From contig JAGOPY010000008.1 in NCBI GenBank assembly GCA_017991835.1, positions 1-64,000 on the forward strand: DNA of 64,000 nucleotides. Direction: 5' to 3'. This document shows, one piece after another, positions 20,125-30,900 of the stretch (position 1 is the stretch's first letter; each line of letters begins with the position of its first letter). The DNA is from Bacteroidales bacterium (lineage in GTDB: Bacteria; Bacteroidota; Bacteroidia; Bacteroidales; JAGOPY01). The notes under the pieces were generated by a model that saw only the letters and a program-made list of their open reading frames with translations, did no database searches and was not told the origin of the DNA. The position numbers were made by a program, and so were the translations under genes.

Positions 20125-21729
20125 ATGATGGACAATCGCGTTAAATATACACTATTCATCCTGCTGACCTTTGCAGCCCTTAACGGATTCAGCCAAAAGA
20201 TCCCCGCGAAACTGGAGGCCGAGGTTAGCGATCAGGTCTCAGAAACTATTGCAAAGTTTTCAAGACAGATCAGTAGCATTTATACTTCGGCCGGCGAAAC
20301 TTCTTTCCGGTTTGATAGCGTTGCGCTCAATCGGACCCGTACCATATTCTATAAATATGATGACCCCTCTTTCAAACATATTAGTCCCAATATTATTGAT
20401 CCTTCAAAAAAATTCGGACTATCTTCATTTCCAAAAGATACAAATATTCTGCCTGAAAATTTTATTGTTCCCATCGACCAGTTCCTCGACTCACTGGCAG
20501 CCTGGTATTGTAACGACAGTTGCATAACAACTCTCCAATTGGGTTATATGGATCCAATAACGGATTGGAATAATTATTATATTGATCCTCAATTGTTATG
20601 CCTTCAGGTCTTTTATAAATTCAATTTGTACGGAGAACCCTATATTCCCAGGTATAACGAAATTGTGGAAAGACAACAGATAACCAAAGATCAGAATGCT
20701 GCATTTGACGATTTATTCGAGGAAGATGCCGGATTTGCCGGGCAACTTGATACAAGAACTACGGTTATCTTCCTTTTTTTATTAGACAATTACAAAATAA
20801 AGGAAACATTTATCTATAAAATTTACGATAATTTTATCGACAAATCGGTTTTTATTGAAGATGTCCGTCAAATTACATCTGAAAGAAATAAATACTACCT
20901 TTCGATCAGGCCTTACATAGGAACCAGTGTCCTGAAAGCCGATTTTTCAAACATCAATAATTTTGAGCAAACAGAGGAGTTTCAGCCCTATCTCGGAGTT
21001 CATATCGATTTCAACTATTATTTTAACGATGGGCCGAGAAGATTTACAAAAGGACTGAGTATGGGTGCGGGCTGGTCGAGGTTTAACGCGACCGGTAAGG
21101 TTTTTGATTACAATGCCTCATTTACGGAATTTTCGGAACCGTTTGACCAGAACTATATTAAATATGTATATGCCGATAATATCCAGGAAAACCTGATGCT
21201 GGATTATGCGGATGTCAATCTGCTCATCAAACTGCGCTACCGGTTGTTCAAGAATACGGAACTGATCGGCTCAATAGGGCCTCAGGCTTCTTTCCTCATC
21301 AATAGTAAAATCGAACCTGAAGCAGGCAGCGAAGGATTTGTCAATTATGAAGGATATTTTACCGATATCGAGTTCCCCAATGGGACCAGCGGAGAATTCC
21401 TCCTTCAGAATGTCCCTGAATATGGTTTCACAAAATATACTGACCTGAAGTTCAGTGAGAATGAAATTGGAATAAACAAATTCAATTTCTGTGCCTATGC
21501 TGATATCGGCCTTAACCTGAAGATGAGCCATAAGTTCCACCTGTCGTTCGGTATCGGGTATATGTATGGCTTTGGTAACCTGGTTTCCGAATCTTCCGGG
21601 GAGGAATTCGTCCTGTCGAAAGGGGAGGGAGAAGTGGATAACCTCTTCAAGAATTGCAAATCTCTGAAAATCAGTGCCCCAAGTGCTTTTGTTTCCGCTG
21701 CTTACCTTATTAACACTAAAATTAAATAG
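20125..21729 (+). CDS. Outer-membrane beta-barrel-like protein
   Basis: A 534-residue exported protein (signal peptide to about residue 24, GFSQ). The first half is a mixed domain with two cysteines (WYCNDSCITT). From about 255 to the end it shows alternating hydrophobic/aromatic strands typical of an outer-membrane barrel: YYLSIRPYIGTSVLKADF, YLGVHIDFNYYF, GLSMGAGWSRF, ADVNLLIKLRYRLF, HLSFGIGYMYGFG. There is no TonB box or sorting domain. It may anchor or thread the T9SS proteins encoded just upstream; that is inference from context. Spacing to neighbours is 15 and 9 bp. Confidence 0.7.
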   Translation: MMDNRVKYTLFILLTFAALNGFSQKIPAKLEAEVSDQVSETIAKFSRQISSIYTSAGETSFRFDSVALNRTRTIFYKYDDPSFKHISPNIIDPSKKFGLSSFPKDTNILPENFIVPIDQFLDSLAAWYCNDSCITTLQLGYMDPITDWNNYYIDPQLLCLQVFYKFNLYGEPYIPRYNEIVERQQITKDQNAAFDDLFEEDAGFAGQLDTRTTVIFLFLLDNYKIKETFIYKIYDNFIDKSVFIEDVRQITSERNKYYLSIRPYIGTSVLKADFSNINNFEQTEEFQPYLGVHIDFNYYFNDGPRRFTKGLSMGAGWSRFNATGKVFDYNASFTEFSEPFDQNYIKYVYADNIQENLMLDYADVNLLIKLRYRLFKNTELIGSIGPQASFLINSKIEPEAGSEGFVNYEGYFTDIEFPNGTSGEFLLQNVPEYGFTKYTDLKFSENEIGINKFNFCAYADIGLNLKMSHKFHLSFGIGYMYGFGNLVSESSGEEFVLSKGEGEVDNLFKNCKSLKISAPSAFVSAAYLINTKIK

Positions 21730-21738
21730 CCCCGCCAT

Positions 21739-22869
21739 ATGAAACAATTCATACTATCCTTATTTTTCCTGGCCACTTCGGTGATGCTTTTCGGACAGGA
21801 AGAGCAATGCCTTTTCAGGACCCAGCCGCAGGATACCGAAACCTGCCTGAATGGCCTGGCCGTGTTCGATGCCGGCGTGGATACCCTGTTCTTTGAAAAC
21901 AGCTTTTTCTTCGAATGGCAGTACAAACCCGCCGGAGCTGCCGATTGGATACCGGTACAAAATAACGGCACGTTCCAGGTTACCAATACCCAGCTTAGTT
22001 CTATGCTGACGGTTACAATAAACGGCGACGCCTCCCTTGACGGAGCTGATTTCCGATGCTCAGTCAGCGATCTTTACTATAGTGAATCAGCATCCATGGT
22101 GATCCACTCACTTCCGGTCGTTTCGTTTACCTCCCAGAATTATTGTTTCGGAGATATTACCGGATTTACGAATACCAGCCCGGATGCTGCTTCAATGAAA
22201 AGCTGGGCCTGGGAATTCTCAGACGGCTCCAAATATATCAGCCGCGATATCAATCACCGCTTCCTGCTGCCGGGCGACTATAAAGTGAAACTGACACTGA
22301 CCAACCCGTCGGACTGCGAAGCGGCAGACAGTGCGATAGTGACAATCCTGCCCCTTCCCGAACCTGTAATTAAGTATACAAAGGACGTCTTTTGCGGATT
22401 TGAAAGCAACCTGACCTTCTACACCGAGGATATTTTTGAAAGTTATCTGTGGGAGATCAGGGGAGCAAACAACGTCCTGGCAAGTGAAGAGACCGAGATA
22501 ACGTTCGATTGCGACGAAAATTTCCCTACAGGACAGTATGAAGCCATACTAACGGTGACCGATGCTAACGGTTGTTCGGCAGATGTCAGGAAGAGTTTCC
22601 TGGTACTTAGCAGCCAGGCGCCGGTCGATGGAACCGTTTTGCAGAAAGAGGACGATAGCCGCCTGCTCGTCCTGCTGATCGATCACCAGGAGAATTCCGA
22701 CTTTCTCTGGATGAAAATGGACCCGGTCACCAAAACGGTCCTCGAACAATACAAGACGAAAGAGCCATATCATCTTTTCGGTGAACCGATTGATAAAAAC
22801 AGTTTTGAATACGGTGTGGAGGTCATCCCCCCATTTTCCGACTGTAGCGCAGTATTCTATCTAAATTGA
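21739..22869 (+). CDS. Exported PKD/Ig-domain protein
   Basis: A 376-residue exported protein with signal peptide MKQFILSLFFLATSVMLFGQ. Residues about 24-115 look Ig-like, with a Cys near 27 and another near 109 (FRCSVSDLYYSESASMVIH). A PKD module (about 130-205) has the landmark WAWEFSDGSKYISRDINHRF followed by PGDYKVKLTLTNPSDC, and a second PKD-like unit ends FPTGQYEAILTVTDANGCS. There is no T9SS sorting domain, so it probably stays periplasmic or acts through partners. Next gene begins about 58 bases later. Confidence 0.7.
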   Translation: MKQFILSLFFLATSVMLFGQEEQCLFRTQPQDTETCLNGLAVFDAGVDTLFFENSFFFEWQYKPAGAADWIPVQNNGTFQVTNTQLSSMLTVTINGDASLDGADFRCSVSDLYYSESASMVIHSLPVVSFTSQNYCFGDITGFTNTSPDAASMKSWAWEFSDGSKYISRDINHRFLLPGDYKVKLTLTNPSDCEAADSAIVTILPLPEPVIKYTKDVFCGFESNLTFYTEDIFESYLWEIRGANNVLASEETEITFDCDENFPTGQYEAILTVTDANGCSADVRKSFLVLSSQAPVDGTVLQKEDDSRLLVLLIDHQENSDFLWMKMDPVTKTVLEQYKTKEPYHLFGEPIDKNSFEYGVEVIPPFSDCSAVFYLN

Positions 22870-22927
22870 TTTTGCGCCGTTACAATGATATCTTAAGCGT
22901 ACATTAAAGAAATTAAATATGATATTG

Positions 22928-25399
22928 ATGAAAAAGGCGAATATGAAATCCTGGAATAAATGGTTCTCAATTTGGTGCTTTGCAATGTTCTTAGGAGCAT
23001 CTGGAATATTGAACGCCCAAAATGTTCCTTTCGAGGTAAGGAATTTCCTGGCTGATTATGAGAGAGTTGTTGACATCAGTGAATTTGATGATTCCGACAC
23101 AATGCCTACCAATAGGTTTTCGGCTGCAGCAGCAGAAAAATTCACTAATTTTTTTCTATCTAAGGAAACATTGATTTTTAATGACATTGCTCAGGATGAA
23201 GACATGTCACTTTATATCACTCCTTCTGAATACATTAAGAAAGTAAGTGAGTTATATCCCATAGGATTATATGTTTATATTTCCGATGCTGAAATTATTG
23301 ATGTCAGGGAATATTCATCTTACATCCTCTACATCGTGGAAATTGAAAAAACCATATATATCGACAACATGCTGCGTACAAACCGGCCTGTTCCAAAGTT
23401 CAATTCTCCCGTCAGGCAGATATATTATATTATCGGTTATAGCAATTCTCCGGGCATAAAGATCATAGGAATTGAAGCAAAAGGTACGGCGGCCGACAAT
23501 AAAACGGCTTACAACGGACTGGTTCCGGATAAACTGGAGTTTAATGCCCATTTCAGTGCCTACAACCTGAATTTTTCAGACATCCGCGAGGAATATGCCG
23601 GCATTGACGGTTCGGGCAATCAAACCCGCTTTGGACTGCTGCTGGGCTGGGATTTGGGCGGTAAAAAGAGTTTCCGCTATGGATTAGCCTCGGGACTGCT
23701 TTATGACAAGGTCAATTTTTCTACCGATCTGGAAAGTTTTGCCGATCGGCCGATTCCAGCGGTTGATATAGATAACTACCCATACAGGAAAATCATTACC
23801 GGACATGACATCAGCCAGTCCAATTCACTGGACCAGTTGACTCTACCGGTATTATTCAGTATGAACTGGGAATTTCCTCCCAAGTGGGGAAATAAGTACG
23901 TAAAAAGATCATTCACAAGAGATCTTGCCTATAAACGCGGGATCGGTATCAATTTCAGGATCGGGCCGCATATTCAGTACAACCTGAGTGGAAAGAGTGA
24001 TCCTTACCAAGGCACATTCAGTTATGGAGGAAGTTACCGTTTCTTCAATCCTGTTGTACAAGACAGTACAACTATTATTATCGATAACCTGCCGGAATAT
24101 GGTTTTGTTAACGATACGACTTTTACGGATAATAGTTCTGTCGCGAGTTACAGTAAGATCAATATTGGATTCTCCACACAACTGAATGTTTCCATCCCCA
24201 TCTATAAATCACTCGAGTTTTACTTTGGCCCAAGCCTCTATTACAATTTTTCGGGCCTGGCTGAAACAACGGAAGATTTTATCCTGTCAGGCCGGATCGG
24301 GGAGATCAATCCATTTATTACTGCTGCTAAAACAAGCTCTTTGTCATATGGAGTCAATGCCGGGCTGGTTCTGAACCTCCACGCCCCGCGTGTGCCCTAT
24401 TCATCAGTTAAATTACCGGATATAGCCAAAGATCGCTACAAGGTCAAAACGGCCTATACTCTTGAGAATGATAATAAGATGAAAATGGCTTTAAACGTTA
24501 ATCTGATCGCCGGGAAAAGCATGGAAATGGAACGTCAAGCGATCAATTACCAGATACAGTCGGATTGGGCAAAGAAACCGGCGAAAGGAAAATTTGCCGG
24601 TTTTAAGACCCATATTCTAAAATACGAGTACCCGAAAATAGCCGGCAAAGTCACCTTTAAAAGCGACCTTGTCATCGAAAAGCCATTCGGTTATGATGTG
24701 GTTTGCAACGATACGATCGCATTCAATAGCGTAAATACCAATCCGTTGGTTATTCCGCTCGATAATCTGAACAGGCTTGCTGAAAACCGTCAATCACTCG
24801 ATCTGACCGTGAACCGGCTGCCTGATTTCACATTTGTCTATGTTTCACTTTACAACAAATTTGAAACATTGGAACAAAGAAGGAAAATCGTAGAACTGGT
24901 GCGGGATCTGGGTAATAATGCCATCATTAATCAGGAAGAACTGCTGGTGTACCTGAGTTCTGAGGCCGGTAAGCCGATAGCTTACTGCAACTTCGCCTCA
25001 AGAGAGGATCTGCCTGATAATGTTGTCACCGACTGGCAGGAGTTTCTTTATAAATTAAAAGAAGAATATGGCTCTCAGAACCTGATTTATGAAGATGATA
25101 TTCGTAACATTGATAATATCCTGAACCCTATCCTGAATCTTGATGAAAGGATGAATGCCCAGCGACGTTTTGTCAATTTCAATTTTATTGTTAATGACCC
25201 GGAGAAGTATTATGGTTACGACTCGGAACGTCTTTCTGATACAAGGGCTTTAATCCATTTCCTTTCCGATAAATATTGTTCGAAGATTCCTTTCAGGTCC
25301 TCACAATTCGATTTCAATGTCTATCTGACTGAAAGAAATTTGAATATGAGAAAATCTCCCAGTGATATCAATATTAATATTATTCATTTAATCAAATAA
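22928..25399 (+). CDS. Exported barrel-containing protein of the surface locus
   Basis: An 823-residue exported protein; ATG at 22928 gives MKKANMKSWNKWFS plus a hydrophobic signal ending LNAQ. An ATG three codons earlier (22919) is possible. Residues about 25-190 are a mixed domain. Residues about 190-500 show barrel-like strands (FGLLLGWDLGG, FRYGLASGLLYDKVNF, GIGINFRIGPHIQYNL, LEFYFGPSLYYNFSGL, SYGVNAGLVLNL). About 560-823 is an alpha/beta region with FTFVYVSLYNKFETLEQRR, which I cannot assign. A barrel with a long periplasmic tail could link the outer membrane to the vWA protein and ABC transporter encoded next. Confidence 0.65.
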   Translation: MKKANMKSWNKWFSIWCFAMFLGASGILNAQNVPFEVRNFLADYERVVDISEFDDSDTMPTNRFSAAAAEKFTNFFLSKETLIFNDIAQDEDMSLYITPSEYIKKVSELYPIGLYVYISDAEIIDVREYSSYILYIVEIEKTIYIDNMLRTNRPVPKFNSPVRQIYYIIGYSNSPGIKIIGIEAKGTAADNKTAYNGLVPDKLEFNAHFSAYNLNFSDIREEYAGIDGSGNQTRFGLLLGWDLGGKKSFRYGLASGLLYDKVNFSTDLESFADRPIPAVDIDNYPYRKIITGHDISQSNSLDQLTLPVLFSMNWEFPPKWGNKYVKRSFTRDLAYKRGIGINFRIGPHIQYNLSGKSDPYQGTFSYGGSYRFFNPVVQDSTTIIIDNLPEYGFVNDTTFTDNSSVASYSKINIGFSTQLNVSIPIYKSLEFYFGPSLYYNFSGLAETTEDFILSGRIGEINPFITAAKTSSLSYGVNAGLVLNLHAPRVPYSSVKLPDIAKDRYKVKTAYTLENDNKMKMALNVNLIAGKSMEMERQAINYQIQSDWAKKPAKGKFAGFKTHILKYEYPKIAGKVTFKSDLVIEKPFGYDVVCNDTIAFNSVNTNPLVIPLDNLNRLAENRQSLDLTVNRLPDFTFVYVSLYNKFETLEQRRKIVELVRDLGNNAIINQEELLVYLSSEAGKPIAYCNFASREDLPDNVVTDWQEFLYKLKEEYGSQNLIYEDDIRNIDNILNPILNLDERMNAQRRFVNFNFIVNDPEKYYGYDSERLSDTRALIHFLSDKYCSKIPFRSSQFDFNVYLTERNLNMRKSPSDININIIHLIK

Positions 25400-25409
25400 T
25401 GTTTCTGCA

Positions 25410-27941
25410 ATGAAAAAATACATATCCCAACTGCTAATTTTAAGTTCCTTCTTCTTAAGCCTGCAAATGGTATCCGGGCAGGAACTGATCAGAAAACCAA
25501 ATTCCGAGCTGATCAACAGTGTGAATGAGATCATTGGAAAGACCAGTTACGAGCGCGGAACGACAAGATGGTTCGTTTATTCCAACAGGAAAAGCAATAC
25601 TGTATACAGCGATGCGGGTTCGGTGATCAGCAGCAACGTGAAGTTCCTGGAGACTTTTAATGTGGTTGCGGAAGATAATGACAGACTCAAAGTTAAAAAG
25701 CTGGACGGCGAAGTGCTGGGCTGGATGAAAAAGGACGACCTGATCATCCTGGATCATTGTGAACGCAAGGCTAACATGGTTTCCAAGAAAGCAATGATCA
25801 TCAATACGATCGACAGAGCTAGCGCTAATGCTAACAGGGACAGCAGCCAGTTCCGGTTTTATTTCGACCCTGACCTGACAAAGAGAAACCCAAAAGAACA
25901 AAGCAGTGTCTATGAGATCTTATATGTTTACAAGGAAAGTGGAAATGCATTACTCCTGGGCAGACGCGAAGACTGTTCGGTTGACGTTGAAGCTTATCTC
26001 AAAGAATCGATCATCGGATGGATTGCCAAAGAATCGGTAACCGAGTGGGATTCCCGGGGATGCCTTTTGCCTAATTATAAACCTGAAGCAAAAACTGAAA
26101 GAAGGACCCAGGGCACACAGCCGGCTATTCTCGATACCAGTTCAAGATATACTGATTATTCGCTGGCCAAGGCTTATGACTCCGTCTTATTGACTTACGC
26201 GAACCTAAAGGGTTATGCTGAAACTTCCTTTGACAGATCACCTATTGTATGGAATGAAGAAATTGATAAACGATGGCCACCTTCGAAATTCAGGCTGCCT
26301 TACCTTGACAAACATAATAACGATGTTGATATCATGAAGGTTGGTGTTCTGGGTGATATTACCGATGCGCAGGGGAGACAGATCCAGGCATTAATTGACA
26401 ACCTGAGGGAATGGGAGCGCCAGAACAGGACGAAAAACAGCCTGAACCTGGTATTTGTCATCGATGGCACCTATAGCATGAAGAATTATTTTCCAGCCGT
26501 TGCCAATGCCATCAGCGAAAGCCATAAGATCATCAGCAAAGATCCCGACTTCTCCGACCCTGATAACCCGAACAGGGTTACCGTTAAGTGCGGCGCAGTT
26601 GTTTACCGCGATCTTGCCGAAGGCGAGTACCTTGTGGAAACCAGTCCTCTTCAGGACTTTAATGCCACAAGAAACTGGATATCATCCAATTTCAGCGACA
26701 TGAAAAACAGGAACGACCGCGATATCCCCGAAGCCGTATTCAACGGGCTCTATTATGCCATCGAGGATGTATTGGTTGGCCATGAAGAGGAGAATAACCT
26801 GATCATTCTCATCGGTGATGCCGGCGACCGGAACGATCCTGAAGACGAAGTATATATCGAAATCGACAGCCTGGTCTATGGTTTATACAAAAACAATTGC
26901 AATTTTATCGCTTATCAAACCCACTGGAAGAATCCCCAGGAGAATCCCGACAATATCAGCTATACCGAGTTTTGCGAACAAATGTCGACTATCAGTGAGA
27001 GATCGGCTCAAATGATCCAGAGAAAAATCCAGGGAATCCGTAACCTTGACCTGGAAGGTTCTGTGAGGCTGGTTCAAGTGGAATCGACATCATCCTATAA
27101 CTTATATGAACTCGACCAGCCATTCCTGGCCAACAAAGTATATTGCAACAAGGGCAGCCAGATTGACGCGGCAAGGCTTACCGAGTTTATCATTGCATCT
27201 ATCAAAGCATCCAGTAAAAATGTATCGCTCGTCAACAAGTTTATCCACGAAATCCTTTACAGCGGTATGTCATGGGATGAGATCCTCCGAAAATATAATA
27301 TTTCCCAGGACAATGCGGCCAACCTGGGGCCGATTGCTACGACCCTCGGCTATATCGTCGGCGAACTTAAAAAGATCTATCCCAGGGAGGATGTTACCGC
27401 TCCGGGGGGGCGCCTGGAACAACTCCTCCAGGGTAAACTGCAGTTGTATTTTGAAGGATTTACCCCTCTCAGAATCAATAATTCCAATAACAACTTATGG
27501 ACTTTTGAGATTCTGACCATCGCGCAAACCAAGAAGAATCTCGAAAGAGATTATATGCAGGTGATTAACGCTTTCAGAAACCAGGGCTCTGCAGACCAGA
27601 GAAGACAATTGATTTATAATGCATTCATGACGCTGGCCCGCACCTATGCCGGCGATGAAACTAATTATGAAAACCTGACCATTGGAGTCTTGTTTGCAAA
27701 AATCATCGATTGCCCCGGATTGAAGTTCTCAAGCAGATACAGGGAATGCCTTAGCAAAACCATTCGTCAGATCAGATTGGAACAAGAATGTCCGGATGAA
27801 TGTCTTGATGTGTTCTATACTGAAATTTACCGGTCCTATAACAGAATAACCAATCTTTCATATAAGGATTATGTAACGACTGCATTCGGCACTTTTTCGG
27901 CATATTATATTCCCGTTGAGTTAATGCCGTTTGTAAACTAA
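25410..27941 (+). CDS. Exported von Willebrand A domain protein with N-terminal SH3-like module
   Basis: An 843-residue exported protein (signal peptide to VSGQ, about 24). An SH3b-like module lies at about 50-115 and possibly a second to about 215 (ILYVYKESGNALLLGRRE, IIGWIAKESV). A vWA domain follows: LNLVFVIDGTYSM supplies a MIDAS motif Asp352-x-Thr354-x-Ser356, where Thr replaces the usual first Ser; RDIPEAVFNGLYYAI and IILIGDAGDRND supply the later metal-site segments. The remaining about 300 residues are mostly helical and unassigned. vWA domains mediate metal-dependent protein contacts. It lies between a barrel protein and an ABC transporter, suggesting a periplasmic coupling role. Confidence 0.8.
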   Translation: MKKYISQLLILSSFFLSLQMVSGQELIRKPNSELINSVNEIIGKTSYERGTTRWFVYSNRKSNTVYSDAGSVISSNVKFLETFNVVAEDNDRLKVKKLDGEVLGWMKKDDLIILDHCERKANMVSKKAMIINTIDRASANANRDSSQFRFYFDPDLTKRNPKEQSSVYEILYVYKESGNALLLGRREDCSVDVEAYLKESIIGWIAKESVTEWDSRGCLLPNYKPEAKTERRTQGTQPAILDTSSRYTDYSLAKAYDSVLLTYANLKGYAETSFDRSPIVWNEEIDKRWPPSKFRLPYLDKHNNDVDIMKVGVLGDITDAQGRQIQALIDNLREWERQNRTKNSLNLVFVIDGTYSMKNYFPAVANAISESHKIISKDPDFSDPDNPNRVTVKCGAVVYRDLAEGEYLVETSPLQDFNATRNWISSNFSDMKNRNDRDIPEAVFNGLYYAIEDVLVGHEEENNLIILIGDAGDRNDPEDEVYIEIDSLVYGLYKNNCNFIAYQTHWKNPQENPDNISYTEFCEQMSTISERSAQMIQRKIQGIRNLDLEGSVRLVQVESTSSYNLYELDQPFLANKVYCNKGSQIDAARLTEFIIASIKASSKNVSLVNKFIHEILYSGMSWDEILRKYNISQDNAANLGPIATTLGYIVGELKKIYPREDVTAPGGRLEQLLQGKLQLYFEGFTPLRINNSNNNLWTFEILTIAQTKKNLERDYMQVINAFRNQGSADQRRQLIYNAFMTLARTYAGDETNYENLTIGVLFAKIIDCPGLKFSSRYRECLSKTIRQIRLEQECPDECLDVFYTEIYRSYNRITNLSYKDYVTTAFGTFSAYYIPVELMPFVN

Positions 27942-27973
27942 TAGCGACGATTTTTTCTTAAACCTGTTATATC

Positions 27974-30900
27974 ATGAATAATAGTATAGAAATTAAAAAT
28001 GCCTCTTTCGTATATAAAACCAAGATTTCGAAGAAGGAGACGATTGAGAGAGAGGTCTTACATGTAAGAAATCTCGAAATCAAACAGGGAGAGATCACTT
28101 TTATTATAGGCCGCTCCGGATCAGGGAAAAGCACACTCCTGGAAACCCTTGGAATGATGAACGATACTTTCCCGGTTGATACAAAAGAGATGGAGATAAA
28201 TTTTCATCTCAAAAAAGATGAAGAGCCACTTAATATTTTCAAAAAGAAGATCTGGGAAAAAAAGAAAGATACCGAGGCGTTGCTCAATCAGATAAGACTG
28301 AACAATTTCAGTTTCATCTTCCAGAACACAAACCTGCTGAACAATTTTACCGCTATCGATAATGTGTGCATTACCGATATGCTTAATGGAAATTCATACA
28401 GTGAAGCCTATCTTAAAAGCCTAATTATATTTTCGCTCTTAGGCCTGGGCGACTTGGATGTGGGTATTAAACCCCAGCATATTTCCGGTGGTCAGCGTCA
28501 AAGAGTCGCTTTTGCAAGGGCCATTATTCCTGATTACCAGTTCCTTTTCGGTGACGAACCTACCGGGAACCTCGACAAGGAAACATCTACCGAAGTACTT
28601 CAACTGCTTTCCGATTTTATACGGGGCACTAACTCGGATACATCTACCATTATCGTTTCTCATGACATCGACCTGGCACTGAAGTTTGCCGACAGGATCA
28701 TTGTCATTACCAAAGAAGATATGGGAGATATCAAACCCGAGAATGTATTCTACAGGGGAGAAGACCACCAGAAGAAATCAGGACCGGCAAAATCGTATAT
28801 ATTCAAGTCGAAAATCCATAAGGCATTTAAGGACAATCCCGAGTTGATCGAAGGTTTCAAAATCCTGGTTCAGGATGCTGTTCAACAGCTCGAAAAGGAA
28901 TCAAAATCGGAATTTAAAATTAAGCCCGGTTTTTTTCAAAAGATGTACTCCCTGTTTGAAGCAAAAGAAGTCAGGTTTTCCGAGATCCGGAACATTAAAG
29001 TAAACAGTCTTCTGCGTAAGATACTGTTCCTGATGCAGAACTCGGAACAACGGTCGGCAGGTATCAGGGGGCTGAACTTCTTCGATGAAACATTTTTTAA
29101 TGAACTTGAATCGATCCTGGAAGCCAAAGGAACTAATTTAGCCGCTAAAAACGGTGAGGAGTCAGAAAAAGCCGAAGCCAAATCATGGAGAAGAAAAACT
29201 GATTCAGGAGAAAAAGCCCTGGGCGACGGTGAACTCAGAAGCATGCTGTCGGTATTACTGAAATTCTTTGAAAGAGAAGATAAACTGGCAGTCTCAGGAT
29301 CAACAAAATCGATTTATAAAAATGAAAATTCATTCTTCTTTTTCCTTTTTATCTCCATCAGCCGGTTGCTCAGCCGCATTATAACTTTGAAAAATGATAA
29401 CCTGGCTACCCCTAATGCCGATATAAATAATCCCGATTTTGCCAGGCTCTTTATTCGCAACGAAGGAGGGATCCTGCTTGGAGCCGGCAAGAAACTGACA
29501 CATTTCAGGACGCTTTTCTTTGCGCTGTTTGTGACATTCCTGGGTATTGGTTTTGCCACCGGCAGTTTGAGCTACCTGAAGGATAAAATGGATGACCCGT
29601 TTGTGAATTTCGTCACCACTTCCGTCCCCTCTGAAAAGCAATCCGAGGTGGCTTCCATTATCCAGCATTATAACAGGGAATCGGAACTGAAGAATCAATA
29701 TAAGATCAATGTTTTTACCGGATTCACGATTTTCCCGGTTGAGATTTACAATAAGAAAAGCAATGACCTCTCTTTGATCACGGGTCGGACGATCACACTC
29801 AACGATCCGCTGTTGAAAGAGCTATTTAAGGATAAGGATAATATTATTACAGGGAATGAGAAGGGATTATTCAATGATTATGATTGCGGGTTTATTGTGA
29901 GTGAATCTCTGATTAAAAAACTGGGGATGGAACCCGATGCTCGGTTCCTAAAGGTCAAGATCCTGACAACTAATGCCTCCGCTCCCGACACGGCTTCATC
30001 CGATGAGATTGCTTTTAATGAAGTCACGGATAATTACGAACTGGTACCCGTGCCCATCCGGGCCATACTCAAGAAAATCCCGGGCGATTTGAACCAGGAT
30101 ATCGACTTCATCATCACCGAGTATGCCCACCTGAACCTGCTTGACAATCATGAGCCTTCAAAAGAATATCCCTTTCATCCCAGCCACTCGTCTTCGCTGA
30201 TGATCTATTACAATACTGACGACTCAGCCAGGGCAGCCCTGATGAAAGATACGCTGCGAAGCATAATCAAATCCCATCCGGGAATTACGCAGGGATTCAA
30301 AAACCGTAACTTCAACCTCGTCCGCTTTACTGAGTACAGTGAGAATGTTCCGTTTATCGTTCATTCCGGCTATTCGGAGAATAGTAACCAGCAAGGGGAA
30401 TTACAAACCGGCAACGATTCGGTCACTAAATCTCCGACCATGACTTATGCCCATCCGGGTTTCCAGATAGAGTTTGGATTCATGGGAAGAAAGCCCGATT
30501 ATGAGCGGATTCAGCAGATGTACGATTCGGTTATTACCATTTTGACCGGTCTCAGTATTGATGTTTCAGGCCTTGAACTGTTGTATAAACCCAACAAACG
30601 CCCGCCGGAGATGGAAAATACCAATCCGAGGCTCGACCGGATGATGATCCATTTCAATAAACTGGATAAAGTCGAGGAGTTCGCAAAATTCCTTGAAACG
30701 ACAAAATACAAGTACCTGAGGATGGATATGGCGAAGATCATGTCGATGAAGAATTATAATTACGTCGCGAACCTTACCACCGGCATCATCATCTTCCTGA
30801 TCGCACTAAGCGTATATTTTATTTCTTATTTCGTGGCCAGTGTGATAGCCGGCCATCTGGAAAAGATCAAGATGAACATCGGAACCCTGATGGCATTCGG

